Below are positions 43,601 through 57,600 of a DNA stretch of 64,000 bases, one piece after another. The stretch lies in the NCBI GenBank assembly GCA_032622095.1, contig CP136061.1:264896077-264960076 (forward strand), read 5' to 3'. Position numbers and translations under genes: made by a program. Position 1 is the first letter of the stretch; each line of letters begins with the position of its first letter. The DNA is from Siphonodentalium dalli (Eukaryota; Mollusca; Scaphopoda; Gadilida; Siphonodentaliidae). Under the pieces are notes generated by a model. The model saw only the letters and a list, made by a program, of their open reading frames with translations, had not been told where the DNA came from and made no database searches.

Positions 43601-46600
43601 GGTGGGGTATTTATTTGTCAATTATATTGGTGGTTTACCAAGACGATGTGAAAAATTAACATGCATAATTTGGCTCCTCTGCTATGTATAACTTGCGTAA
43701 ATTTGGTTACCGAGGGAGGGGCCCGGGGGGGGGAAGGGGGTGATGTCGTATATCTAATACATATGTAGCCACCGTTTGTGTCCAAAACTTTAAATTGTGA
43801 AGAATATTATGTCATTCAATAAATGTCATAGAAAATAATGAACTTAGAAATAATCTAAAATTATAAATACTGCAGAATAGTGAGATGTGTCATTAAAGTA
43901 TTATTAGCATTTGGACTAAGTGACGTACACGGTGAAGAGTTATCGTTTATACTATAAAAAAGGGGTGGGGGGGCTATGAATGTATTGTGTTATATATAGC
44001 TACAATTCCTTATGTAAAATTGCAAATTTCCCGTGTGTCAAGATTGCGCTTAATGAGGCATCGATCTGGCCATATAGATAAAGTAAAATATATTTATAAA
44101 TTGTCCGAACATTCATTATGTGAAGCTATAATGAGTAGTACATGTATATATTTAGTATCATTCAAAAACTATATTCCTTTCTGAAAATGCGCTTTTTAAT
44201 GTATGAATTATAATACTGTTATAGATGTACATACAATGTATACTGTAAATAATATTCCCAATGGCATGTTATAAACAAAATAACTTCTCTGCTTACAGGT
44301 TCAATGGTGAAATCATGGCGGTCACGCGGTGTAACGTCGATGTAAATAACAAGATATGGACATGGCTGCCTTGGCAACGACGCAGATAAACTATAATCAA
44401 CCAACCAAGAACCACGGTGGAATGTATGAGTTAGACACAAATTCCACAGTCAATGATTTTGGTATACATATGATGTCATGTGCTGTAATTTGGTTTCTGT
44501 GCAAGAGGCGATTACATTCAAAAAGACTATCCTCTTTGGAGCCCTTAATTTTCTTGTATAGTTCAAGGGATCTCAGAAAGCTTCAGTTAGTTTTAGAGCT
44601 TGTTCTTCTACGCACGTGAGGGTGAGTCTGATGTAAGACAGCCAACCAGTAGCAATATATATGTATATATAGCAGAGACTGACTTTCGAATTGTTCCAAT
44701 ACATTCAAGTTGAAGGAAAATTCTAGTTATTAATGGAACTGAAACATGCACGCTTATAGTTTAAAGGATAACCAAAATATTACGTGAATGTGTTAAACGG
44801 CTGTTTGTTTTGTGTCTTTGTATTATTGAAATTAAAGACTATAGCTATACTATATCATTCGACAATCACGATTTCTGCTGTGTACACAAAAGAAGGCCGC
44901 GGACCCCCGGGATATGCATGTTTGCTGTTTGATAAGTTAATATTCGAAAACGTCCAGCGCAGCACGTCAATCATCAGTAGACTATAACATTTCATATGTA
45001 TGGCGGGCAAAAAAAGGTCCAACGATAGCCGAACTATATGTTTGGCCAATAAATATCGGTAAACACTCTTCGTTGAATATGATTTTTTTTTTGCAGGATT
45101 AGCAGCGTATTGTTTGGATCGACCACACACTTTTGTACACATGTAATGAACACATATGTGTTGTCTTGCCCAACAGCATCGTGTACAAGAACAATACAAA
45201 ATAGTGTAATGGCGGTGAACACTATTGTTTGGATCAACCACACAAATGTGTACGCATGTGATTAACACATATGTGTAGTCTCGCCCAACAACATTGTGTA
45301 CAATAACAATACAAACGTGTGTGGTAGCGGCGAACATATTGTTTCCTTAGTGCAAACATATTTGTGTCCATTCAACGAACAAATAAATGTGCTGGACCCA
45401 AACATCTTTGTGTGTGTCAACTACACAACTTTGTAGGTCAGTAACCACACATAAACTGTTCATCTGCATCCACACAATCTTGTGCGCAACTTAGCACACA
45501 TTTAATGTGTGCCTACAAAGAACAAGTTGTTTTGGTCGATCCACACAGTATGTTCGCCACCACCACACAACAGATGTGTGGTCATTTGCCACACAATTCA
45601 CCACACAATGTTGTTGTCGATCAAATGGCTACACAAACTGTGTGGTAACTGTGTGGATCTACCACACAGTCGTTTTAAGAGTGTACCGTCTTATTCTATA
45701 TTTCTCTGGAGTCTGGATGATTGGACGATATATGTAGTTATTATCTTACATATTATTTTCGGTTTACCCGGATAAATGAAATGTATTTGTCGGTGGGCTT
45801 ATTATTCTGTGAAGGCTAGTGATTTCTCCAGAATTAACCACTTCTGTTGAAATATTGTCATTTCCACGTTGAATCGTGCCAGTAACTTATCACAGTCATA
45901 ACGTAATCTGAGTTCATTAACAAATTCGTTCAAGCTGAGTGATTTTGCGTAAGTCGATGCCTTTGTCAGTGCCCCATTTGATCAGTTTGTTAAAGAAAGA
46001 CTGGACACATCTACAGTCCCAAAATATGTGTGCAATTGTTTCAATTTCTGTTTGCATCTTTCGCATCTATCATTTTGTCTTAGCTTTATTATATTAAGAA
46101 ATGGGTTGGTTGCAAGGATTCGAGTGTTTATTCGTGGTGAACGGTAGCTGAAAGTGAGTTTCCCCAAGAGTTGATTACACCTAGTTCTTGTTCCCATTTT
46201 TTTTTGCATGATTTTGGGGTGGGGCAAGTTGAATTGAGAATTCTGTAAAATGCTTGTCCACCTTTTCTGTCGCGTATAATAGTTACAAAATTGTCTGGAA
46301 GAAACGGGCTAGCAATTCGTCTCAGTGGTTGGTCAATTTTTTTCGATATTTCCAATATTTGTCGAGTGATACTGGTTAAACTAATAAAGTTCGTTCTTAT
46401 ATTATATGTGCTTAACATTGAATGTGGCGTGTGAATCCTTCCATCGCTCTGGATCAAATCGTTGATGAAAATTACTCCCTTTGCCCTCCATGAGTTGAAA
46501 TTGATGCATCGCCCATAGAGAGTAATTGCTGGATTATTCCATATCGTTTTCGACTAGACATTTTGATTTTTAGAGTTCAGTCTTAAATACTCACACCTTG

Positions 46601-48576
46601 ATGAAAATACATCTTTCCAAAATGGATTTGACAGCACGCTTAAGTGTTGTAATATATATTTTCTGTCATAAGTGAGGTACAGGGGATCATCTAAAATAGG
46701 AAGATCCGAGATGAGAGGTGCCCATTTGCAGTTTTTGGTAATGAGGCGTCGTTTCCACGTGATTTTAATTGATGAATTGAATGTCTCCACATTAATCATT
46801 TTCAAGCCACCATATCTGATATGTTACTGCATAACTGTTGTCGACTGACTCGATCTCTTTTCGGTGTGCCATAAAATATGATTAAAATACTATAATTCAC
46901 CACCATTTGGAACGTCTGTGTATCCGAAGGTACCCATAGAAAATAGCTGAAATCATACAAACATTTCCCCCGTTACGACTCTCAGAATGTAAACTATATA
47001 TTTATTTTCAATGAAATGGGAACTATTCTATCTTTAAGATATAGAGTTATTTCCATTCAATTGAAAATAATACACTTTGCACTACAATCCAGATGAAACT
47101 TTAAAAAAAACACGTCGTTAACTCAACAAAAACATGGTCACAGTTTATTACACCGGATAAGTTGATCATATAATGTTTTGGAGCTTCCTCTTTCAAATGG
47201 TACATAATATGGCATATCTCCTATATATTTTGAGACTTCCCTATATATATATATACTTTATAGAATCGAAAACGGCTGCACCGATCGAGACCAAACTTCC
47301 CGTCTAAGGGTAAACTCCCACGGGAATGGTCGTCTCTGCGTTTTGGAGAAGCTCAGAGCACCCGTTCTCCACCCTCAGTCACAAAAACGGCACTGCGGGG
47401 TTAATCGCGTTGATAGTTAAAGAGCGTTTTTATCCGCAGTGTCGTTGATAAAGATATTCCATATTTGGGTTCGTTAACCGGTTAACGCTCTTTATTCCCT
47501 TCGGCTTTCGCATACGGGTTTGTTTACGTTATCTGGAACTCGCTTCTGTGTGAATCTTACGTACTTAGGGCTTCCTAGGAACGGGGGACATTTTCATCGG
47601 CTCAGTTTTTCCGCCCGAGGTGATATTCACCTTGAAACGGGTACCCACAAATGATATATATGTGTGTGTCCTTTATAGACTCGAACCGATTGAGCTCAAA
47701 CTTGCTACCTACGGGAAGTGTCATGGACGGGTTAAATTGTGACCCCACAATTTAACCCGTCCATGACAATTCCCGTAGATAGCAAGTTTGAGCTCAATCG
47801 GTTCGAGTCTATAAAGGACACGCACATATATATCATTTGTGGGTACCCGTTTCAAATAAAAAATTCATTAAATTTTTTTATTAAAAAGCCAGTAAATTAA
47901 AAAGGCACTATTAACTCATTGAAAAACAAAAACAATCGGGTAAAATTGAAAAACACAAAATTTAATTAAAAAATTAAAAAGGCACAATTAACTCATCGAA
48001 AAAAAACAAATTAATTAATAAATTAATTAAAACATAAATAAAATTAAAAAAATAAAAATTGTCATGTTTCTGACGATTTGCCGCCAGTGGCGTGCTAACC
48101 TGCTAGTCTATAATATATTTTGAAGACCTCTGTTTGTCTGTCTGTATGTCTGTCTGTATGTCATTAATACAAATCTACGATTCTCGACCGATCGGGACGA
48201 AACTTGGTACGTGTGTGTAGTTTGACCAGGCGGTCGACGTTGTCGTATTGGCGAGCCCGTGCGGCGCCCACTTCGTGCATGCGCAGACGAGATCTCGGAA
48301 ACAGGATGAGCTATCGACTTGAAATTTGGTATGTGAATGTATCTTGCCCCGTATACGAATTTTATCGGATCGCCGAGCCCGTGCGACGCGAGCTTCGCGC
48401 ATGCGCAGACCAGATCTTGAAACGGGTAGAGCTATCGACTTGAAATTTGGTTTTTGAATAAACCGGACAACGTCGGGCTGGGTAGAGCTATCGACTTGAA
48501 ATTTAGTTTTTGAATAGCCCGGACAACGTCGGGCTCATCGGCTAGTCTATCTATTATATATTTTGGAAGATCTGTA

Positions 48577-48607
<31 letters not shown>

Positions 48608-51600
48608 TCGCGATGAACTCGAAAAAGTCCCACCCGATTTCGATGAAACTTGGTATGTGGGGGTATTTTCGGCCGGGGACGAACATAGGCATTTTAATTT
48701 GTCCGTGCGACGTCACCTTGACCTTGAAATCGGGTCATTTCAAGGTCAAACGCTCGAATATCACGGGATTTCGATAAAACTTGGTATGTGGGGGTACTTT
48801 CTTATGGCGAGTCTCATAAGCATATTCATTTGCCCGTGCGACGTGACCCCACTTGACCTTGACCTTCAAAATGGACAATTCAAGGTCAAAGCCCGGACGA
48901 AGTCGGGTCACCTTCTAGTACTATATATTTTGAGACTTCGTATATATGTATGTATGTACTTCATAGAATCCAAAACGCGTGTAAAGATTGAGCTCAAACT
49001 TCCTATGTAAGTGTCAAATCCCACCGACACGACCGTGGTCGCAGTTTAGAGAAGCTCAGAGCACCCGTTCTCCAATCTCAAAACACCGCAAAGGCACGGC
49101 GTGGGTTAATCAAGTGATTATTTAATGAGCGTTTGTTTTTGACGCATCTCTATAAAGAGCGTCTGTTTGCCATTCAACGTTATTTGCATCTGCAGAGAGA
49201 TATACGGAACATACATTAAATTTAAAAAACATTTGTTTCTGACCAACCCTGCGAGCACGGATGGCGCGCTTTGTTTTTACAGTATATAGTTATATACCGA
49301 AATCATCCCAGATAATCACGAATTCTCCCCAGATATACCGTTATAAAGCTACTGGAATCTGCCAATCTACGGGAAATTCCAGGGAATGCCGATTGAGCTC
49401 AAACTTGCTACCCACGGGAAGTGTCATATATATGAGTGTGTCCTGTATAGACTCGAACCGATTGAGCTCAAACTTGCTAAATAAGAAAATAGCTCCCAAG
49501 CCGTAAATATCAACAACAACGATATTGCTACCTACGGGGAGCAACGTTATTAGCATCTGCATAATTATGCAGAGAGAAAGTGCTTTCCTATTTTTAGAAC
49601 GCAACACATGTTTACGTCGCGTTGGTGATTGAGGTTCACAACGGGGTTAATTGACTGTCCGCTCTTTGCGACGATGAGGTTCACGGCGGGGACTATTGAC
49701 CAACACAATTTCGTCTTTTGCATCAGATACCAACACCTCGACCGATCGGGACGAAACTTGATACGTGAGTGTAGTTTGACCAGGTGGTCGTCGCTGTCGT
49801 ATTGGCGAGACCGTGCGACGCCCGTGCAGCGCATGCGCAGACGAGATCTCGGAAACGGGTGGAGCTATCGACTTGAAATTTGGTATGTGAATGTATCTTG
49901 CGCCGGGTACAAATTTTATCGGGTCGCCGAGCCCGTGCGACGCCCGTGCAGCGCATGCGCAGACGAGATCTCGGAAATGGGTGGAGCTAACGACTTGAAA
50001 TTTGCTATGTGAATGTATCTTGCGCCGGGTACAAATTTTATCGGGTCGCCGAGTCCGTGCGACGCCAGCTTCGCGCATGCGCAGACCAGATCTCGGAAAC
50101 GGGTGGAGCTACCGGGTACAAATTTTACTTATTGAAACGCGTGGAGCTAAAAATTAGATTTTTTTTTTTTTTAAATGTCATGTTTCGGACACGCCGCCGG
50201 TGGCGGGCTAACCTGCTAGTCTATACTATATATTTTGAGACTTCGTATATATGTGTGTACTTCATAGAATCCAAAACGCGTGTACAGATTGAGATCAAAT
50301 TTCGTATGTAAGTGTAAAATCCCACCGACACCGCCGTAATCGTGTTTTCGAGAAGCTCTGAGCACCCTTTATCCACTCCCAGTCATCGAAATCAGCTCAA
50401 ACGGCACGGCCGGGGTTAATAACGTCATTATATATATATATGAAGTCAGAGTCTCCAAAGTTATACCGGAACAAACACGTGTTTACGTCGTCTTGGGGGT
50501 CCACGATGGGAGTCTGACTTCAATGCAATGTTATCGCTCGAAACACGTGTTTACTTCGTGTTGAGGTTCACGATGGGAGTCTGACAATTGTTATCGCTCG
50601 AAATAGTACATTAGGACGGGAACGGCTGGACAGATTGAGCTCAAACTTCCTATCTAAAGGTAAAATAACACGTACGATGTCGTCCACGCGTTTTCCAGAA
50701 GCTCCGAGCACCCGTACTCCACTCCCAGTCATAAAAATCAGCTCAAACGGCACGGCCGGGGTTAATAACGTCATTATATATATATATACGAAGTCAACGT
50801 TATTAGCATCTGCATTGAGTGCATTTCCTAGAACGCAACACGTGTTTTACGTCGTCTTGAGGTTCACGATGGGAGTCATTTCAATGCAATGTTATCGCTC
50901 GAAACACGTGTTTACTTCGTGTTGAGGTTCACGATGGGAGTCTGACATTTCAATGCAATGTTATCGCTCGAAATATTATGCAGAAAGGCAGATCTCGGAA
51001 ACGGGTGGAGCTATCGACCTGAAATTTGCTATGTGAATGTATCTTGCACCGGGTACAAATTTTATCGGGTCGTCGAGCCCATGCGACGCCCGTGCAGCGC
51101 ATGCGCAGACGAGATCTCGGAAACGGGTGGAGCTATCGACTTGAAATTTGCTATGTGAATGTATCTTGGGCCGGGTACAAATTTGATCGGGTCGCCGAGC
51201 CCGTGCGACGCCAGCTTCGCGCATGCGCAGACCAGATCTCGGAAACGGGTGGAGCTACCGGGTACAATTTTTTCTTATTGAAACGCGTGGAGCTAAAAAT
51301 TAAAAAAAAATATAAACAAATGTCACAATTAACTCATTGAAAAACAAAAAATGTCATGTTTCGGACAAGCCGCCGGTGGCGGGCTACCCTGCTAGTCTAT
51401 ACTATATATTTTGAGACTTCGAATATATATGTGTGTGTATATATGTGTGTACTTCATAGAATCCAAAACGCGTGTACAGATTGAGATCAAATTTCGTATG
51501 TAAGTGTAAAATCCCACCGACACCGCCGTAGATGTGTTTTCGAGAAGCTCTGAGCACCCTTTATCCACTCCCAGTCATCGAAATCAGCTCAAACGGCACG

Positions 51601-54600
51601 GCCGGGGTTAATAACGTCATTATATATATATATGAAGTCAGAGTCTCCAAAGTTATACCGGAACAAACACGTGTTTACGTCGTCTTGGGGGTCCACGATG
51701 GGAGTCTGACTTCAATGCAATGTTATCGCTCGAAACACGTGTTTACTTCGTGTTGAGGTTCACGATGGGAGTCTGACAATTGTTATCCTCGAAATAGTAC
51801 ATTAGGACGGGAACGGCTGGACAGATTGAGCTCAAACTTCCTATCTAAAGGTAAAATAACACGTACGATGTCGTCCACGCTTTTTCCAGAAGCTCCGAGC
51901 ACCCGTACTCCACTCCCAGTCATAAAAATCAGCTCAAACGGCACGGCCGGGGTTAATAACGTCATTATATATATATATACGAAGTCAACGTTATTAGCAT
52001 CTGCATTGAGTGCATTTCCTAGAACGCAACACGTGTTTTACGTCGTCTTGAGGTTTACGATGGGAGTCATTTCAATGCAATGTTATCGCTCGAAACACGT
52101 GTTTACTTCGTGTTGAGGTTCACGATGGGAGTCTGACATTTCAATGCAATGTTATCGCTCGAAATATTATGCAGAAAGGCAGATCTCGGAAACGGGTGGA
52201 GCTATCGACCTGAAATTTGCTATGTGAATGTATCTTGCACCGGGTACAAATTTTATCGGGTCGCCGAGTCCATGCGACGCCCGTGCGCAGACGAGATCTC
52301 GGAAACGGGTGGAGCTATCGACTTGAAATTTGCTATGTGAATGTATCTTGGGCCGGGTACAAATTTGATCGGGTCGCCGAGCCCGTGCGACGCCAGCTTC
52401 GCGCATGCGCAGACCAGATCTCGGAAACGGGTGGAGCTACCGGGTACAATTTTTTCTTATTGAAACGCGTGGAGCTAAAAATTAAAAAAAAATATAAACA
52501 AACGTCACAATTAACTCATTGAAAAACAAAAAATGTCATGTTTCGGACAAGCCGCCGGTGGCGGGCTACCCTGCTAGTCTACTATATAATTTGAGACTTC
52601 CGTATATATATATATATATATGTATGTGTGTATATGTGTGGGTACTTCATAGAATCGAAAACGCGTGAACAGATTGTGCTCAAATTTCGTATATAAGTGT
52701 AAAATTCCACGGACACCGTCGTGGTCGCGTTTTGGAGAAGCTCAGAGCACCCGTTCTCCAATCTCAGTCACAAAAAACGGCACTGCTGTGGTTAATCAAG
52801 TGATAATTTAATGAGCGTTTGTTTTTGACGCATCGCTATAAAGAGCGTTTGTTTACCATTCAACGTTATTAGTATCTGCAGAGAGATATACGGGATTTTG
52901 AGTGGTTTCCTATGCGGGAGATTTATTGGATGCCATAGTACTCTTACAACCTTTCTGCCATAGGCCTCAAAGTGCTCGGCATCATTGTTATAGTATGTAC
53001 AATAAAACTAAGATGCATGTATCAGGTCGGCCGTGAACTATCTACCATAGAATTGTTGTAGCTATCGATTATACATTTTGGAACACCTGTCTGTATGTAT
53101 GTGTGTATGCATGAATGCATGTGTGTATGTGTTATAGACTCTAACACTGCTCGACTGATCCGACTCGGATTTGGTATTTAACGTGTCAACTTGACCTCGC
53201 TCATAGGCATGTTTCTGGACCTTGACCGATCCGACTAAAAAATTGTGTGTAGGACTACTTCGATCCCGGGAGCAATATGGACGGGTCCAATTTCACGTGG
53301 GACCATGTTCTCGAACGTGCTGATGTAGGCATGTTTCTGGACTATTTGGATGGGTCAAATCTTGATCCCGACCTGACTTTGACATTCAAAAAGATCAATT
53401 CAAGGTCAAATCTGGTAAAACGGAAGTATTTCAACGAAATATAATACCTACTGTTACTTTTGTCCCAGGAGTGTTTCGGGTGGGTCAAATTATGACCCTG
53501 ACCTGATCTTGACATTCAAAATTGTCAATTCAAGGTCAAATCGGGTAAAGCCGGGCGGATTTCGACGGGTATTTTTGTCGTGACTTTTGTCCGGGGAGTG
53601 TTTTGGACGGGTCAAATCGTGACCCGACATGACGTTCACCTTTAAAATGGTCAATTCAAGGTTAAATCGCGCAATTCTCCGAAAATCAGAGGGGAACATC
53701 CCGGACGAAGTAGGGTCCACCAGCTACTATTATATATTTCTAGATTTAGTTACAAACTAAATACCTGTATATTGTACAAAGAAATGTTTGACAAATATAT
53801 CTGTATCAATATTACCATACGGGTCATTAAAATAGATACGACGAAACAAATTTTGAAGGGTGCATGGTATCAGGTAAATTTTTATATTTCAAATGATGAC
53901 AGGAATGCGGAAAGTTGAAGTACCTACGTAATACTGACTATCCGAATGAAGAGATATACATGTATATAAAAACCAAAATAGAAGATGACTGCTGGCGACA
54001 ATGTTTTCCAAAAAAATTCAAAGCATTCGATAGCTCCCATCTAGTTGTCAGCCCGAAGATCAATATAAAGTGTGGTGACTATCAGATGAGGGATATGACT
54101 GTACAGTTGCTAAACAATTCAGTCACGCAAAAGAGGATCAAACAGTAAGATACCAAATTGCTGCCTGTGGTAATGTTTTTTAACGAAATTCGGGAAAATT
54201 AGATTACTCTCACCCTGGTTATCCAGAAGATCATTGTGGAATCTGGTGACGATCGGACAAGGGGTGTCGTCTGTAGGATCAACCAAATTATTTAGCCATA
54301 AAAATAGTAAAATTCCAGATCACCGCTGGCAGTGATGTCTTCACAAGGACAGCTTGAGAACAAAACATGGCTCACATCTAGCGGTGACCCAAACTATCCA
54401 CGTGAGAAAAAGTTCTCCAATAAAAGCTGGCTGCAGGGTGCGCCAATTGATTCAAATTCGAAATTTAACAGGGTGTACTGCTTGTGGCCATGTTTTCCCC
54501 GCATATTTGATAGACTTATGGACAAAACCACTGAATCCGTTGAATCAATATACATGTATACATGGATTAATTTATATGCATTGTTATACACAGTACTGGT

Positions 54601-57600
54601 ATATAAAGGTACTGAAAATAACAATAGTACTAGTATACACAAAATAAACCATATATCATGGCTATCGGTTCTAATATCCGAATATGACAGCTGATAACTT
54701 GGTGTGAATTGAAGAGTGTTGGTGTCTCAAGCATATCTAACCCTCCACGTTAGAAACATGCCATTAAATGTCATAAGTATAATCTAGCTTGAGGACAGAA
54801 GTTATCCATAAAACCCCCCTTGATTCAACCAGGTCCTCGCGCGATGTATGGTCGATCACATGATGATCTAGGGGGGATTAGAATTGTTGTATAAAAACAG
54901 CACTGCATGTAAATATAAAATAAAATAGTGCTACATCTTATTACAGATTATTGCCATATATAATCAGTGACTATACAGACAGTCTGACAAAATAAAGTTT
55001 CAGTGACACTCTATCCGAAGAGGGGAATAATTCCATCTGTTACAGTCAATGGAGCAATTATGAATCTGGAAAGGTGAAATTTCTAACTAATACTAGATAT
55101 CGACATGACGCGATAACATATAACGTAAATGTAATATGGCCGCTGGCGACCATTTTTTCCTATAAAATAAAAAAAATATTTGATAGCTCTCATCTGATAG
55201 ATCAATATCAAGATAAATATCAAGTTTAGTGATGATCGGATGAGTGAAGTGGACTGTGCTAAACGGTTTAGTGATGCTTAAAAAGATTTTTACCTTAATA
55301 TTTTTATGTTCACTTTATAAACTTCACTGAGTCATCTTTGTCATGTATTGAGTTTGATATCTTTTGTTAACAGTTTATAAATCATGTATGTCTCATGTTT
55401 GTTATTTTAATTTATGAGTTTATTATCATTAAATAAAGTTGCATTCCTTAAAAAGATTCTTACCTCAATGTTTTTATGTTCACTTTATAAACTCCACTGA
55501 GTCATCTTTGTCATGTATTGAATTTGATATCTTTTGTTAATAGTTTATAAATTATGTATGTCTCGTGTTCGTTATTATATTATATACACTTTATAGTGTG
55601 TTTCAGAACGAAAACAAAATGAATAAAATCAACAAATTTGTAAATTTAAAAACAATTCAAACGTTGTTGTATTCCATGTCCCAGCCCGGACATATACACC
55701 AAATTTCAATAATATTCATTGAGAAACAACGGACCAAACGCCATATAACACCCCGTATGCATCTTTTATTCCGAGTTGGCCTTTTATTCCGAGTTGGCAC
55801 TCGCCGATTGGGGCGAGTTAGCCATGAGGCGAGTACACCGATTCCGACACCTTTTCTATTTGCAGCAGGTTAAGTTTACGCGTAATTTAATTCACAAAGT
55901 TCCCCAATTGGTATCGTAAATAGAGCGACCTTATTTGACAGAGAATGCCTCTGTTATTGATTATAAAGTTGCTATACATTAAAAACGACAATTCACATGC
56001 TCGTTCAAGCGCAGTAGTCTATTTTCCCCATGTTGAAGGACATCCACAAATACTAAATAACGCTAACTTACTGCCGAATGTTTTACACGACAACTGTTAA
56101 CATATTTGGGCTGAATTCATCTGACGCGGTATTATTCCTCAAAATAAACAACAAAACCATCGTTACTTGGAAATGTAGTTTGGGCTAACATTTACATAAA
56201 TCCTCCATATCATTATTCCGACACACACGTCAGATGAAAAAGTCACATGAAGTAACCGGCCAAATTGGCCGAAATGACACTTAGGTCAGGGCTTAGGGGG
56301 GTTGTTAGTGTGGATATAGGCATAATGCGCAGACCAGATCTCGGAAACGGGTGGAGCTATCGACGTAAAATTTGGTATGTTAATGTATCTTGCCCCGCAT
56401 ACGAATTTTATCGGGTCGCCGAGTCCGTGCGACGCCAGGTTCGAGCATGCGCAGACCAGATCTCGGAAACGGGTGGAGCTATCGACTTGAAATTTGGTAT
56501 GTGAATGTATCTTGCCCCGGATACGAATTTTATCCGATCGCCAAGCCCGTGCGACTCCAGCTTCGCACATGCGCAGACCAGATCTCGGAAACGGGTGGAG
56601 CTATCGACTTGAAATTTGGTTTTTGAATAGCCCGGACAACGTCGGACTCATCATTAAAATAATTAATTAAAATATTTAAAATTGTCATGTTTCTGACGAT
56701 TGCCGCCAGTGGCGGGCTAACCTGATAGTCTCCTATATAATTTGAGAACTCCGTATATATATATATGTGTGTGTGTATATATGTATGTGGGTACTTCATG
56801 GAATCGAAAACGCGTGTACAGATTGAGCTCAAACTTCCTATGTAAGTGTAAAATCACACCGACACCGCCGTGGTCGCGTTTTGGAGAAGCTCAGGGCACC
56901 CGTTCTCCAATCTCAGTCACAAAAAACGGCACTGCGGTGGTTAAGACATCAACGATCTTTATATTGACCTTATACGGAGGTGTTAACAATTAACGCTCTT
57001 TATTGCAATGGACGTGGCTAAACGACTGACCCCATGCGTCCGAAATACGGATGCGGATTCCAATGGACGTGGCTAAACGACTGACCCCATGCGTCCGAAA
57101 TACGCATGCGGAGAAATGCAATTATCTCGACTTTCACGACGGGATTAATTGACTGTCCGCTCTGAAGTTTAGGACGGGGAGGACGGGTACCATGAATTAA
57201 CTCATTGAAAAACAAAGAATGCGTTATCTCGGAAACGGGTGGAGCTATCGACTTGAAATTTGCTATATGAATGTATCTTGCCCCGGATACAAATTTGATC
57301 TGGTCGCCGAGCACGTGCGACGCCAGCTTCGCGCATGCGCAGACGAGATCTCGGAAACGGGTTGAGCTATCGACTTGAAATTTTGTTTTTGAATAGCCCG
57401 GACAACGTCGGGCTGGGTTGAGCTATCGACTTGAAATTTGGTTTTTGAATAGCCCGGACAACGTCGGGCTGGGTGGAGCTATCGACTTGAAATTTGGTTA
57501 AATTTAAAAAATGTCATGTTTCTGAAACAAAGCCATGAGACGAATGCCGCCAGTGGCGGGCTAACCGGCTAGTCTCATATATATTTTGAAGACCTCTGTT

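Larger units (their letters stand above)
42171..45687. mobile_element. Possible 3.5-kb element with CACA/TGTG-rich inverted subterminal repeats
   Basis: Left end GTACACTGTAAAAAGGACTGTGTGG and right end complement (CCACACAGTCGTTTTAAGAGTGTAC; both quoted in part by their first 16 bases GTACACTGTAAAAAGG and GTACACTCTTAAAACG) are inverted. Subterminal zones 42185-42330 and 45105-45680 are dense in ACACATATGTGT-like palindromes; the right zone includes a tandem pair of about 128 bp (45105-45340). No clean target duplication, no transposase. A hAT-type insertion (42930-43399) is nested inside. Confidence 0.45.
47217..53725 (+). mobile_element. Head-to-tail array of Helitron-like elements, block 1
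   Basis: Units begin TCT-ACTATATATTTTGAGAC (47217, 48107, 48546, 48919, 50220, 51396, 52578) and most end with a short GC-rich hairpin followed by CTAG (ends 48106, 48545, 48918, 50219, 51395, 52577). The two hairpin types are GCCGCC-RGT-GGCGGG and GCCCGGACAACGTCGGGC. Hairpin plus CTRR at the 3' end and TC at the 5' end with no target duplication are Helitron features. Several units carry 122-bp core repeats. No Rep/helicase is encoded, so all are non-autonomous. A final diverged unit (about 53065-53725) ends CTAC. Confidence 0.7.

Noticed and set aside
48576-50311. Frames of 100-144 residues with Arg/Ala-rich repeats, also at 56265-59028
   Set aside because: They recur wherever the 122-bp Helitron core repeat occurs, on both strands and in several frames; typical repeat artefact.
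54332-54694. Plus-strand frame of 120 residues
   Set aside because: No signal peptide, domain or paralogue; length is within chance expectation over this many bases.
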